This document shows, piece by piece, positions 51,526 through 60,048 of a DNA stretch of 64,000 nucleotides (position 1 is the stretch's first letter; each line of letters begins with the position of its first letter). The DNA is from CAWUIO01 sp963922455. GTDB lineage: Bacteria > Bacteroidota > Bacteroidia > Cytophagales > Microscillaceae. The translations under genes and the position numbers were made by a program. The notes below the pieces were generated by a model. The model was not told where the DNA came from. It saw nothing but the letters and a program-made list of their open reading frames with translations, and did no database searches. The stretch is from assembly GCA_963922455.1 (NCBI GenBank), contig CAWUIO010000017.1, positions 1 through 64,000 of the forward strand, read 5' to 3'.

Positions 51526-52059
51526 GAGTAATATGAATTAGTATTAGGTAGTAAAAATTTCAGAAAATAAGTGGATTGGATTGTATGCCCACGTAGGGCA
51601 ATATAGTGATGATTACCCCCCAAGGGGGCGACGGAAGCTGCGGCGAGGAAGTGAGGCGCTATGTAAAACCAAGTGTATCATCGGTAGCAATATGGAAAAA
51701 ATCTTTTCTTCCCAAAAAGCATTTAGCAAATTTATCAAACTAGACATGCCCCAACAGGGGCCAAACTAGATAAAAGTTGGAAATATTATGATTTTACAGT
51801 GATTTTTTAGCTGTTGAAATGGCGTTAAGAAGGAAATTGAGTTTCCAAAAATCTTAACATGTATTACCGATGATTCAGGAACCACCTCCTGGTAATAATT
51901 GTAATTTATTTGGAGGATTGGAATCTTTACATAGAAATAAATTTAAAAAAACTCCTTGTGACAAGCAGCATTTGCTGAGAGTTTTGCGTACATATAGTAG
52001 AGGTAGCCTTATTTGGCCACCTTACAAAGAAATCCAGCAGTCCAAAACCATTTAAAACC
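51526..52059. other. Leader/intergenic region upstream of arginine operon
   Basis: This 534-bp stretch has short open frames but none with a clear family or start. It holds a small hairpin (CCCCC/GGGGG near 51615-51630), a candidate minus-strand promoter at 51727-51754 and AT-rich sequence. If that promoter is right, the arginine mRNA has a leader of about 195 nt, enough for regulation. Confidence 0.5.
51727..51754 (-). promoter_or_regulatory. Candidate promoter of the arginine operon
   Basis: On the minus strand TTG (51754-51752), a 17-bp spacer and TAAATTTG (51734-51727) match the Bacteroidota -33/-7 pattern, with a slightly short spacer. Transcription would run towards the GNAT gene. Confidence 0.4.
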
Positions 52060-52449
52060 ATGAGATCCATCCGAGTAATTATTTTTTTCGCCCTCTTTTT
52101 AGGGGCTTCGGCATTTCTAAGTGAGTTTACGCTTCAATCTTTTCTTAAAGATCTGAGCATGTCCCATGGGAATCAATTTTCCTTCTTTTATGGGTGGGTT
52201 AAGCATAAAGGTAAAGAAACTTTTTTCATACAAGAGGATTTTAACACGGAGCTTTGTTCTCAGGATTCTATAAAGAGTGAAGAAGCCTTTCGGGAACTAA
52301 TAGCCCAGGTTTTGGCAGATCAAGCCATACAGCCTGAAGACATTGATGTAAATTTGGCAGGATGTTTTTCTGATATTAATAGTATGTCGGGAGAAAAAAG
52401 ACGCTTGATAAAAGATAAAAAGGATATCCTGGAAGTATCCAACCCTTAG
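52060..52449 (+). CDS. Hypothetical exported or membrane-anchored protein
   Basis: The 129-residue product has a hydrophobic N-terminal segment (about 4-22, VIIFFALFLGASAFL), likely a signal peptide or anchor, and a small acidic domain with two cysteines (ELCSQDS and LAGCFSD). I recognise no family. It is supported by its own strong terminator directly downstream. It is transcribed away from the arginine operon. Confidence 0.55.
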   Translation: MRSIRVIIFFALFLGASAFLSEFTLQSFLKDLSMSHGNQFSFFYGWVKHKGKETFFIQEDFNTELCSQDSIKSEEAFRELIAQVLADQAIQPEDIDVNLAGCFSDINSMSGEKRRLIKDKKDILEVSNP

Positions 52450-52477
52450 TAGAATATAGAAACCCAACACTGCATAG

Positions 52478-52506
52478 AAAAACCGGAGCAAAGCTCCGGT
52501 TTTTTG
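52478..52506 (+). terminator. Intrinsic terminator
   Basis: AAAAACCGGAGC and GCTCCGGTTTTTT form a 12-bp stem with a 3-nt loop, followed by TTGTTTTTC. It ends the hypothetical gene and insulates it from the MBL hydrolase gene. Confidence 0.9.
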
Positions 52507-52516
52507 TTTTTCTGTA

Positions 52517-52524
52517 TAGCTTTG
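52517..52524 (+). promoter_or_regulatory. Candidate -7 element of the MBL hydrolase operon
   Basis: TAGCTTTG matches TAnnTTTG, directly after the terminator and 17 bp before the ATG at 52542. The -33 region would overlap the terminator stem; no TTG fits well. Confidence 0.45.
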
Positions 52525-52541
52525 TTTAAAAGAGTAGGCAT

Positions 52542-53177
52542 ATGATACAGATTCGCAGTTTTGAGTTTAACGCTTTTGCCGAGAATACCTATGTCCTGTA
52601 TGATGAGACGCAAGAAGGCATCATCATAGATCCCGGTTGTCATGATGCTCGCGAAAGAGCGCAAATGGACGGGTTTATTAAAGAACAAGGTATCAAACCG
52701 GTAAAATTAATCAATACCCATTGTCATATTGATCACGTTTTGGGCAATCAGTACGTGAAAGATACCTACCAGGTAGAGTTGTATATCCACCAAAAAGACG
52801 AGGAAGTACTCAAGTCTAATGTAGCGGTATCGCAACTCTATGGTATTCAGCCCTATGTTCCCTCGGAGCCGGATCATTTTCTCGAGGAAGGTGATGTAGT
52901 AAGCTTTGGTCAATCAGAACTAGAGGTTTTATTTGTTCCTGGTCACGCTCCGGGGCATGTGGCTTTTCTGAATCGGACCCAAAAATTTGTGATTGGCGGA
53001 GATGTGTTGTTTCGCCAAAGCATTGGGCGTTATGATTTGCCGGGAAGTAATTATGAAGACCTCATGCACAGTATCCGGGAAAAGCTCTTGACCTTACCAG
53101 AAGACTTTACCGTGTATTGTGGGCACGGGCCGGTAACCACTATTGGTCACGAAAAACAGTTTAACCCCTTTTTATAA
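52542..53177 (+). CDS. Metallo-beta-lactamase fold hydrolase (glyoxalase II-like)
   Basis: The 211-residue protein has the zinc-binding NTHCHIDHVLGN motif (HxHxDH), GHAPGHVAF, a metal-bridging Asp in IGGDVLFRQSIGR and the C-terminal VYCGHGPVTTIG. This is the YcbL/glyoxalase II-like group; a thioester such as S-lactoylglutathione or a related compound is the likely kind of substrate. It heads a plus-strand run with DUF3592 and pssA. Confidence 0.9.
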   Translation: MIQIRSFEFNAFAENTYVLYDETQEGIIIDPGCHDARERAQMDGFIKEQGIKPVKLINTHCHIDHVLGNQYVKDTYQVELYIHQKDEEVLKSNVAVSQLYGIQPYVPSEPDHFLEEGDVVSFGQSELEVLFVPGHAPGHVAFLNRTQKFVIGGDVLFRQSIGRYDLPGSNYEDLMHSIREKLLTLPEDFTVYCGHGPVTTIGHEKQFNPFL

Positions 53178-53188
53178 CATATCTGTGT

Positions 53189-53641
53189 ATGCTTAGCGTA
53201 TTCCTCCAAGCTCAAGCAAGGCCTATGCAAAAGAGCCTATGGCTTACGGGCTTGCTCGCTCTCTTTTCTATCCTTTTTTTTATTTTCATTTCCTACCGGA
53301 ATTTGAGCAGCTTTTCTCAGCACGCCGCCCAGACTCAAGGCAGGATTATAGGTTTTGAAAAACAGAGAAAGGTATTTCGCCCCGTAGTCGAGTTTGTGAC
53401 CGAATCAAAGGATACCATCCGTTTTGTGGCGAGCTTAGGGAAGGAAGATACAACGGTAGTCAAGACGGGCAGTCCAGTTAAGGTCTTATATCACCCGGAA
53501 GATCCTGAGAGTGCTAGCCTGGACAGTTTTTGGGAGATCTGGATGCCTTCAATCATGATTTTAGTCTTTGGAATTTTACCTTTATTCTTTGTTTTATTGA
53601 TCCGTTATATATTGGTTTCCCAACCGAGTTCTCCCACATAA
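53189..53641 (+). CDS. DUF3592 membrane protein
   Basis: The 150-residue protein has two transmembrane helices (about 18-35 and 116-140) that flank an extracytoplasmic beta domain with QGRIIGFEKQRK, FRPVVEFVT and VKVLYHPEDPESA, typical of DUF3592. The start may be the ATG at 53189 or 53225; the former is 11 bp after the MBL gene. Function unknown. Confidence 0.8.
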   Translation: MLSVFLQAQARPMQKSLWLTGLLALFSILFFIFISYRNLSSFSQHAAQTQGRIIGFEKQRKVFRPVVEFVTESKDTIRFVASLGKEDTTVVKTGSPVKVLYHPEDPESASLDSFWEIWMPSIMILVFGILPLFFVLLIRYILVSQPSSPT

Positions 53642-53650
53642 GGCCTTTTT

Positions 53651-54340
53651 ATGAAGCATGTCCCAAACGCAATAACGCTGGGCAATTTATGCGCCGGTTG
53701 TCTGGGTATTGTAGCCCTTTATCACCCTGAGTCCTGGACTTCGGGTCTACAGTACGCTGCTTACTGGATTTTTCTCTCCCTAGTCTTGGATTTTTTGGAT
53801 GGCTTGGCCGCTCGCATACTTAAGGCCCAATCGGCTTTAGGCCGAGAACTAGATTCTCTAGCCGATATGGTCAGTTTTGGCGTCTTACCAGGTTTGATGA
53901 TGTTTCGGATATTGGAACAAAGCTCTTCGCTGCCTTTTCTGCCCTATTTTGCGCTTATTCTTCCCGTTTGTAGTGCTTGGCGCTTGGCTCGATTTAACTT
54001 AGAGACGGAGGGCAAGGGTGATTTTAGAGGCCTCCCAACGCCGGCCAGTGCCTTGGTGCTTGCCGGCTTGGCCTTTACTTCATCTGGATGGGCTTTCCTA
54101 TGGGACTTGCAACCTTACAGCTTCTTGGGGATTACCCTGGTTTTGGGGGCTTTGATGCTAAGCTCCCTTCCCTTGCTGTCTTTAAAGTTTCAGGGTTTGC
54201 GTTGGAGTACAAACTGGGCCCGCTATCTAGTAATCTTCGGCGCCATTGGGGGCCTAGTGAGTTTTCAACTAGCGGGGATTGTCTTAATATTTTTATTTTA
54301 CTTAGGCCTTTCCCTACTATATTTTTCACTGGGGAAGTAA
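53651..54340 (+). CDS. pssA: CDP-diacylglycerol-serine O-phosphatidyltransferase
   Basis: PssA makes phosphatidylserine, the precursor of phosphatidylethanolamine. The 229-residue membrane enzyme has the CDP-alcohol phosphotransferase motif in DFLDGLAARILKAQSALGRE followed by LDSLADMVSFG, with its aspartates, and about six to seven helices. It begins 9 bp after the DUF3592 gene. Repeat copy 11 follows 73 bp downstream. Confidence 0.92.
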   Translation: MKHVPNAITLGNLCAGCLGIVALYHPESWTSGLQYAAYWIFLSLVLDFLDGLAARILKAQSALGRELDSLADMVSFGVLPGLMMFRILEQSSSLPFLPYFALILPVCSAWRLARFNLETEGKGDFRGLPTPASALVLAGLAFTSSGWAFLWDLQPYSFLGITLVLGALMLSSLPLLSLKFQGLRWSTNWARYLVIFGAIGGLVSFQLAGIVLIFLFYLGLSLLYFSLGK

Positions 54341-54413
54341 GTGGGATTCATAAATTGGGGCTAACTTAGAAGCGGGTACCTGAAGGTCAAGTTGCCGTAA
54401 GAAATAGTCCTTT

Positions 54414-54540
54414 GGCTTAGGGATGGAACGGCATGTTTGAGCCCGAAAGGGCCTGGCGGGGGGCAGGCGAGTAGTGAGAGCCCGACCCGCGCAGCCCAAA
54501 TTCCTACTGGAAACTAAAGGGGATCGCGCGGGGAAGCCCC
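54414..54540 (+). repeat. Dispersed structured repeat, copy 11 (type A)
   Basis: It starts GGCTTAGGGATGGAACGG and ends GCGCGGGGAAGCCCC. Both covarying pairs (AAC with GTG, and GCC with GGC) are of the minority kind. The apical arm GAAAGGGCCTGGCGGGG is identical to that of copy 2. It lies 36 bp before purS. Confidence 0.92.
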
Positions 54541-54576
54541 AGAGCGTATAACTGGATACAATTAAATTAGAATCAC

Positions 54577-54828
54577 ATGGAATTCATAGCTGAAATTGAA
54601 GTAATGCCCAAAAAAGAAATCTTAGATCCACAAGGGAAAGCCGTTAAATTAGGTTTGGAAAATTTGGGTATTCAACAAGTAAGTGAAGTACGCGTGGGCA
54701 AACATATCCGGCTGCAAGTAGAAGCCGCCGATGAAGCCAGTGCGCGACAAGTAGTTGAGGAAGCTTGCCAGAAATTGTTGGCCAACTTGATTATGGAAGA
54801 TTTTCAAATAAACCTTAAACCCGCCTAA
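54577..54828 (+). CDS. purS: Phosphoribosylformylglycinamidine synthase subunit PurS
   Basis: The 83-residue protein has the PurS fold: FIAEIEVMPKKEILDPQGKA, VSEVRVGKHIRLQV and a final helix with ANLIMEDFQINL. PurS joins PurL and PurQ to form the three-part FGAM synthase of purine synthesis. purQ and purL are not adjacent, which is unusual for this small subunit. Confidence 0.92.
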   Translation: MEFIAEIEVMPKKEILDPQGKAVKLGLENLGIQQVSEVRVGKHIRLQVEAADEASARQVVEEACQKLLANLIMEDFQINLKPA

Positions 54829-54829
54829 A

Positions 54830-55252
54830 CTAGCTGGTTAAAATGTGATCCCGGCGGGATTTGAATTCGTACCAACTGATGTGCCCTTCTTTGTATAGGT
54901 AGTACAAAATGAAGATTTCAGAATGATTGGCTGGGAGTTTTTGAGGGTTGTATAACTGGTCAAACGTGTCTTGGGGCAATTGCCATAAACGAATGAAATC
55001 ACCCAGGCAGAGGGTGATAAATACCCAAGTGCCCATGGTTAAAGCGGAGAAAAACACCAATGTGTTGATATTATTAAGGTCCTGATCTAGGCCTCGCAGC
55101 GAAAAGTAAGTTGATAGGAATATGATGCAGCAGAAGATAGCCAACTTAGCCCACCCTTTTGTATATTTTTTCAAATAAAACTCACTAGCCCCACCTAGAC
55201 CCAAGAATGAGGCTAAAATCAGGGCAAATATTTTTGATTTTTCCTGTCTCAT
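54830..55252 (-). CDS. TM2-domain-like membrane protein
   Basis: The 140-residue protein starts with a TM2-like hairpin: ALILASFLGLGGASEFYLKK, then GWAKLAIFCCIIFLSTYFSL. A third helix follows (about 68-90). The C-terminal part LYKEGHISWYEFKSRRDHIL looks like a short SHOCT-like oligomerisation module. Function unknown. It is convergent with purS, with 1 bp between stops. Confidence 0.7.
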   Translation of the reverse strand: MRQEKSKIFALILASFLGLGGASEFYLKKYTKGWAKLAIFCCIIFLSTYFSLRGLDQDLNNINTLVFFSALTMGTWVFITLCLGDFIRLWQLPQDTFDQLYNPQKLPANHSEIFILYYLYKEGHISWYEFKSRRDHILTS

Positions 55253-55317
55253 AGCACCGTTTTTAACTCCCCTTTGTCATTGTTGCGTGAAAGGGCCGCA
55301 TATCTCAGAAGCTCCCC

Positions 55318-55420
55318 TATTTTTGAATGATTATTTGGTGAAATCTAAAAAATACACCTTTTCTTTCGGGAAAGTCAGGAATACGGCCAATAAACCCAAG
55401 AGTTTGCTTGGGTTTTTTAG
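55318..55420 (+). ncRNA. Candidate small RNA with own promoter element and terminator
   Basis: A TAnnTTTG match (TATTTTTG, 55318-55325) is followed about 75 bp later by a terminator (AAACCCAAG, 6-nt loop, CTTGGGTTT, then TTT). No convincing gene lies between. The inferred transcript (about 55332-55418) has a small CTTT-CGGG-AAAG hairpin. No known RNA family is recognised, and no exact -33 box is present. Confidence 0.35.
55392..55417 (+). terminator. Intrinsic terminator in the gap downstream of the TM2 gene start
   Basis: AAACCCAAG and CTTGGGTTT form a 9-bp stem with a 6-nt loop, followed by TTT. No known plus-strand gene ends here. In the other orientation a run of T follows too (TATTGG is weak), so it favours a plus-strand transcript. 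Confidence 0.65.
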
Positions 55421-55525
55421 AAGTTTAAGGCACGTATTATCAAAAATGTTACTATTCGGACAATTAATTGCCCAAAGACATGGAAATCAAGGAGATGGAT
55501 GGCTTTTATTGCCAAAGTCAATCCA

Positions 55526-56842
55526 TTAAGGATTGTAGGGCTTAATCAACTCCCCGGCAATTTCTAAGAGGGCAATCTCATCCAGTTTGATTTGGTACTC
55601 TAAGTTAAGGAACTCTACTAAAGAAATGAGATAGGTCCGCTGGATATCCCGAAAGTCAATGGCAGACAGGCCTCCTAATTTGAACGTCTCGATGGCGATA
55701 TCCAGGTTTTCTCTACTCACCGACGTGGTGTAGCGTTGAAAATCTAAACGTTCTCGGTTTTGCAGGTAGTTGCTGTAAGCGATGGCATAATCGGCCTCAA
55801 TCTCATTTTTAAGTCCCTTACTTCTTTGTTCTTCGGTCAAGAGGCGCACGCGGGAGTTTTGGATGTCGCGGCGGCGGTTGAAGCCATTGAGCAAGGGAAG
55901 GGTAAAATTGAAACCATAGGTAAGGCCGTAATTCCGGCTGGAGATGACAAAGCCGGCATCAGAGATGGATTTGTTGTAGGTATAGTCGGCGGTAAAATCT
56001 ATGGTAGGTAGCCGATTTGCCTTATCAATATCAATTTGTAGCTGGGCATTTTCGCGGTTTTTTCGCTGCGCCAGAATTTCATAGTTTTGGGTCTCTAAAC
56101 CAGCTTTGAGGGCATCATACTCTAAAAAAGGGAGCAAAGTAATGGAGGTGTCTACCTCAAAGCTCGTGGTCGCCTCTTGATTGAGTAATTGGTTTAAGGT
56201 GGCTTTATTTTCGGCAATGGACTGTTGTTGATCAATGAGCAGAAGGCTGTCGCTATTAAGATCCACCTGGGCCCTTAAAAAATCCAGTCGGGAAATGGCC
56301 CCCAACTCGTAGCGGTCTTGAGCAATGCGGTAGCGCTCCCGCGAATATTCAATATTTTCTAATAAAACCCGATAAGATTTCTCGCTTTGTACGATGGCAT
56401 AGTAGGTACGCATAACACTAGAAATCGTGCTTTGCATTTGAATTTTCAGATCGAGCTGCGTTTGCTCATTGTTGATGCCAAATTGGCGATAACGCCTAAA
56501 CATACCCAGCCCATCAAAAAGGGTCCAGGTCATCTCTAATCCGGCTTGCCGGCGATTACTTTGTGCGCCATTTACATTTTGCTCCCTTCCGTCTAGAAAC
56601 TCCGATTGTTGATTGGTGACACTACGGGAATAACTGGCCGTTAGGTCCAGACGGGGAAGAAAGCCCGCATTACTCCGGCTGAAGTTGTTTTGGGATATTT
56701 GGGTTTCGTTGCGGGCGGCCTGAACGGAAAAGTTATTATCTAAGGCCAAAATTATTGCATCTTCGGCGGATAAATAGTCCTGGGCCCAAGCTGGGCCTGA
56801 TACCCAAAACAAGCCAAGGAGAACGTACAGTCTGATTTTCAT
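55526..56842 (-). CDS. TolC family outer-membrane efflux protein
   Basis: The 438-residue protein has a signal peptide (1-20, LYVLLGLFWVSGPAWA) and the two TolC repeats: LSAEDAIILALDNNFSVQAA, and later helices with AQDRYELGAISRLDFLRAQV and IETFKLGGLSAIDFRDIQRT. It forms a trimeric exit duct for the RND pump encoded just upstream. I chose the ATG at 56842; the frame runs 11 codons further. It is the last gene of the MFP-RND-OMF operon. Confidence 0.9.
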   Translation of the reverse strand: MKIRLYVLLGLFWVSGPAWAQDYLSAEDAIILALDNNFSVQAARNETQISQNNFSRSNAGFLPRLDLTASYSRSVTNQQSEFLDGREQNVNGAQSNRRQAGLEMTWTLFDGLGMFRRYRQFGINNEQTQLDLKIQMQSTISSVMRTYYAIVQSEKSYRVLLENIEYSRERYRIAQDRYELGAISRLDFLRAQVDLNSDSLLLIDQQQSIAENKATLNQLLNQEATTSFEVDTSITLLPFLEYDALKAGLETQNYEILAQRKNRENAQLQIDIDKANRLPTIDFTADYTYNKSISDAGFVISSRNYGLTYGFNFTLPLLNGFNRRRDIQNSRVRLLTEEQRSKGLKNEIEADYAIAYSNYLQNRERLDFQRYTTSVSRENLDIAIETFKLGGLSAIDFRDIQRTYLISLVEFLNLEYQIKLDEIALLEIAGELIKPYNP

Positions 56843-56941
56843 TTGTGAAACGCAAAAAATAAAAAATACTTTCAAAAAATGAATAGAACGCTTTTCTCGT
56901 AAAAAGCCTTCTCTTCCTGCTTTATTAGGCTGAGCCTCGGT

Positions 56942-59900
56942 TTAACTTTCTACCAATTCAAGGGCCTCGGCTCTTTTGACCAGTTCTTCCGGATCAATTT
57001 TAGGTTTAGAAGAAGCCAAGTAGGTAAATATAGCCGGAATAATGTAGAGCGTGAGGAGTGAGGCAAACACCAGCCCCCCAATGATGGCGATCCCCATGGA
57101 TACCCTGCTTTCCGAGCCAGCTCCCAAGGCCAAGGCAATCGGAAGAATTCCGAGAATGGTAGACAAACTCGTCATCAAAATTGGGCGGAAGCGGGCCCGG
57201 GCAGATCCCATAATCGCTTCTTTTAAGGTCTTTCCTTCATTGACCCTCTGAATGGCAAACTCTACCAAGAGAATCCCATTTTTAGATACCAAGCCAATTA
57301 ACATGATGATCCCGATTTGGCTGAAAATGTTAAGGCTCTCACCAAAATACCATAAACTGAGCAAGGCACCTCCCAAGGCCAGGGGAACCGTAAACATAAT
57401 GATAAAGGGGGCCCGAAAGCTTTCAAATTGAGCGGAAAGTACTAAGTAGATGAGCAAGAGAGCAAAGGCAAAGGCGTAGTTCAAACTGGAAGAGCTTTCC
57501 GTAAAATCCTTAGCCTGCCCACTCAAAGCGGTCAAAAAAGTGTCGTCTAGCACTTCATCGGCTACACCTTGCATAGCTTCGATCCCATCGCCAATGGTTT
57601 GGCCCGAGGCCAAACCGGCCGAGATCGTGGCCGATAAGTAACGATTGTAACGGTACAACTGAGGCGGGGTGCTGGTCTCAAGGGTTTGCACTAAATTATC
57701 CAACTGGATCATTTCGCCCTGACGGTTACGGACATAGATCGCAGTAAGATCGGTAGGCTGGTCCCGGTTAGATCTTTCCAGCTGCCCGATCACTTGGTGT
57801 TGTTTTCCGTCCTTGATGAAGTAATCAAAGCGCTGTCCGCTGAGGGCAAACTGCAAGGTTTGGGCAATGTCAATAAGCGGGACATCCAATTTGAGGGCTT
57901 TTTCCCGATTTACCTCAATCTGAATTTCAGGCTTGGTAAACTTCAAGTTGGTGCGCACAAAACTAAACGTAGGATTGGCCCGGGCCTTATCTAAAAACTC
58001 CGGAAGAATTTTCTTCAATTTATCCAGGTTTGGGGCCTGGATCACATACTCGATGGGAAGTCCTTGCCGGCGGCCCCCAATGGACGGGGGCTGCGATACA
58101 AAAGCCTGGGCCTCTGTAAATTTTTTCACTTCTTCGGTCATCATATTGGCAATTTCTTGCTGGCTTCTATCTCGATCTTCTGGGTTTTTGAGGCGTAATC
58201 TCAAAAAACCGGAGTTGACCGAAGAGGAGGCTCCGTACCCAGGCGAAGTTACCGTGATGATCCCATCATTTTCGGGTACTTCTTTGATTACGAAATCGAT
58301 GAGGTTGTCCATGTAATTCCCCATGTACTCAAACGTGGCCCCTTCTGGCCCGGTGGCCCGTACCACAATTTGTGAGCGGTCTTCTAAGGGCGCCAATTCG
58401 CTGGGGATACCTTGATACAGTACATACGTGACATAGGCAATCGCCAAAATGAGGACAAAAGCCAAGGCCCTTACCTTCAAAAAGCTATCCAGGGAGCTGA
58501 GGTAAACTTTGGTGAGCCAAACAAAGAAGGGCTCGGTGAGTCGGTAAAACAAGCCTTTTCTCTCCTTTCTCTTCAAGATTCGAGAAGAAAGCATGGGTGT
58601 GAGCGTAAGGGCCACAAAAGAGGAGATGATTACCGCCGTACTAATCACGACCCCAAACTCAACAAAGAGCCTTCCCGTAATCCCCTTCAAAAAGACAATG
58701 GGTAAGAATACCGCCACCAAAGCCACCGTGGTAGCAACTACAGCAAAATAAATTTCGGTAGATCCCCGGACCCCAGCTTCCAAGGGCTCGGCCCCGCGCT
58801 CGATCTTGGCGTAGATGTTTTCCATCAAGACAATGGCATCATCTACTACCAGTCCAATTGCCAGTACAATACCCAACAAGGTGAGGACATTGATGGAGTA
58901 GCCCGCCACATACATGACAAAAAAGGTCCCAATCAAGGAAACCGGAATAGTTAATACAGGAATAATGGTGGTACGCCAATCTCTCAAGAATAAGAAAATA
59001 ATCAGGATAACTAGGATAAAAGCCGTGATAATCGTCTGTTGCACCTCGGTAATGGAAGCCCGGACATAGGTACTCGTATCAAAACCGATCCCCACTTCCA
59101 CATCTTCGGGGAGGTCTTTTTTAATTCTTTCCAAGCGTTCGTAGACCCGGTCTACAATTTCAACTTGATTGGCCCCAGGTTGGGGAACAATGGCATTCCC
59201 TACGGCAGGGCTTCCATCGCGTTTGAGAACCGTTCGAAGGTTTTCGGGGCCTAGTTCGGCATACCCGATATCGCCAAAACGGACAATGTTATCACCATCC
59301 TGTTTGATTACCAGGTTATTAAATTCTTCAATCGATGTGATCCTTCCCATGGTCCGGATAGATAATTCGGTTTGATTCCCTTCAATACGGCCCGAGGGAA
59401 GTTCTACATTTTGTCGCGTAAGGGCTTCGCGAACATCCAAAGGCGTAAGACCATAAGCCGATAATCGAAGCGGGTTCATCCAGAGCCGCATCGCGTAGCG
59501 TTTGGAACCCCAAATATAAATTTGGCTCACCCCATCAATGGTTTGCAATTGCTCCTTGAACACGTTTTGGGCAATATCGGTCAGTTCCAAAAGCGAACGC
59601 TCGCTACTTTTAATCATAATAAATACAATCGGGCTCGCATCGGCATCCGACTTGCTCACCGTAGGGGGCTCGGCATCGGGGGGGAGGCGGCGAACAGCCC
59701 GGGATACCTTATCCCGAACATCATTGGCGGCGGCTTCCAGGTCAACCCCTAGGTTAAACTCTACCGTAATGGTGCTTCTACCGTCCCGGCTTACCGAGGA
59801 GATCGACCGGATCCCGTCAATACTGTTCACTTCCTCCTCCAAAGGCTCCGTGATTTGAGACTCAATGATGTCGGCATTGGCTCCTACATAGCTGGTAGAA

Positions 59901-60043
59901 ACGTTAATGATGGGATTGTCTACACTGGGATATTCCCGGATTCCGAGAAAGTAAAAACCGATCAAACCAAAAATGGTGATCAGAATGGACATAACCAGCG
60001 TCAGTACCGGCCGGCTAATACTAATGGTTGAAAGTTGGCTCAT
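56942..60043 (-). CDS. RND efflux transporter permease (AcrB/HAE1-like)
   Basis: The 1033-residue inner-membrane pump has 12 helices and two large periplasmic loops. It begins SQLSTISISRPVLTLVMSIL; the proton relay is seen as Asp-Asp in LAIGLVVDDAIVLMENI (helix 4) and Lys in LIGLVSKNGILLVEFA (helix 10). The substrate cannot be told from the sequence: the HAE1-like type is usually drug or amphiphile export. It lies 5 bp after the adaptor gene. Confidence 0.94.
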   Translation of the reverse strand: MSQLSTISISRPVLTLVMSILITIFGLIGFYFLGIREYPSVDNPIINVSTSYVGANADIIESQITEPLEEEVNSIDGIRSISSVSRDGRSTITVEFNLGVDLEAAANDVRDKVSRAVRRLPPDAEPPTVSKSDADASPIVFIMIKSSERSLLELTDIAQNVFKEQLQTIDGVSQIYIWGSKRYAMRLWMNPLRLSAYGLTPLDVREALTRQNVELPSGRIEGNQTELSIRTMGRITSIEEFNNLVIKQDGDNIVRFGDIGYAELGPENLRTVLKRDGSPAVGNAIVPQPGANQVEIVDRVYERLERIKKDLPEDVEVGIGFDTSTYVRASITEVQQTIITAFILVILIIFLFLRDWRTTIIPVLTIPVSLIGTFFVMYVAGYSINVLTLLGIVLAIGLVVDDAIVLMENIYAKIERGAEPLEAGVRGSTEIYFAVVATTVALVAVFLPIVFLKGITGRLFVEFGVVISTAVIISSFVALTLTPMLSSRILKRKERKGLFYRLTEPFFVWLTKVYLSSLDSFLKVRALAFVLILAIAYVTYVLYQGIPSELAPLEDRSQIVVRATGPEGATFEYMGNYMDNLIDFVIKEVPENDGIITVTSPGYGASSSVNSGFLRLRLKNPEDRDRSQQEIANMMTEEVKKFTEAQAFVSQPPSIGGRRQGLPIEYVIQAPNLDKLKKILPEFLDKARANPTFSFVRTNLKFTKPEIQIEVNREKALKLDVPLIDIAQTLQFALSGQRFDYFIKDGKQHQVIGQLERSNRDQPTDLTAIYVRNRQGEMIQLDNLVQTLETSTPPQLYRYNRYLSATISAGLASGQTIGDGIEAMQGVADEVLDDTFLTALSGQAKDFTESSSSLNYAFAFALLLIYLVLSAQFESFRAPFIIMFTVPLALGGALLSLWYFGESLNIFSQIGIIMLIGLVSKNGILLVEFAIQRVNEGKTLKEAIMGSARARFRPILMTSLSTILGILPIALALGAGSESRVSMGIAIIGGLVFASLLTLYIIPAIFTYLASSKPKIDPEELVKRAEALELVES

Positions 60044-60048
60044 GGGCT

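Noticed and set aside
51581..52055. Short plus-strand frames of 61-62 codons upstream of the hypothetical exported protein
   Set aside because: Low-complexity or AT-driven composition, no promoter or family match; treated as noncoding leader region.
55287..55529. Plus-strand frame of 80 codons before the TolC gene
   Set aside because: It runs through the terminator hairpin and into the convergent TolC gene; no family resemblance.
59538..59858. Plus-strand frame of 106 codons inside the RND permease gene
   Set aside because: Antisense shadow of a strongly conserved coding region.
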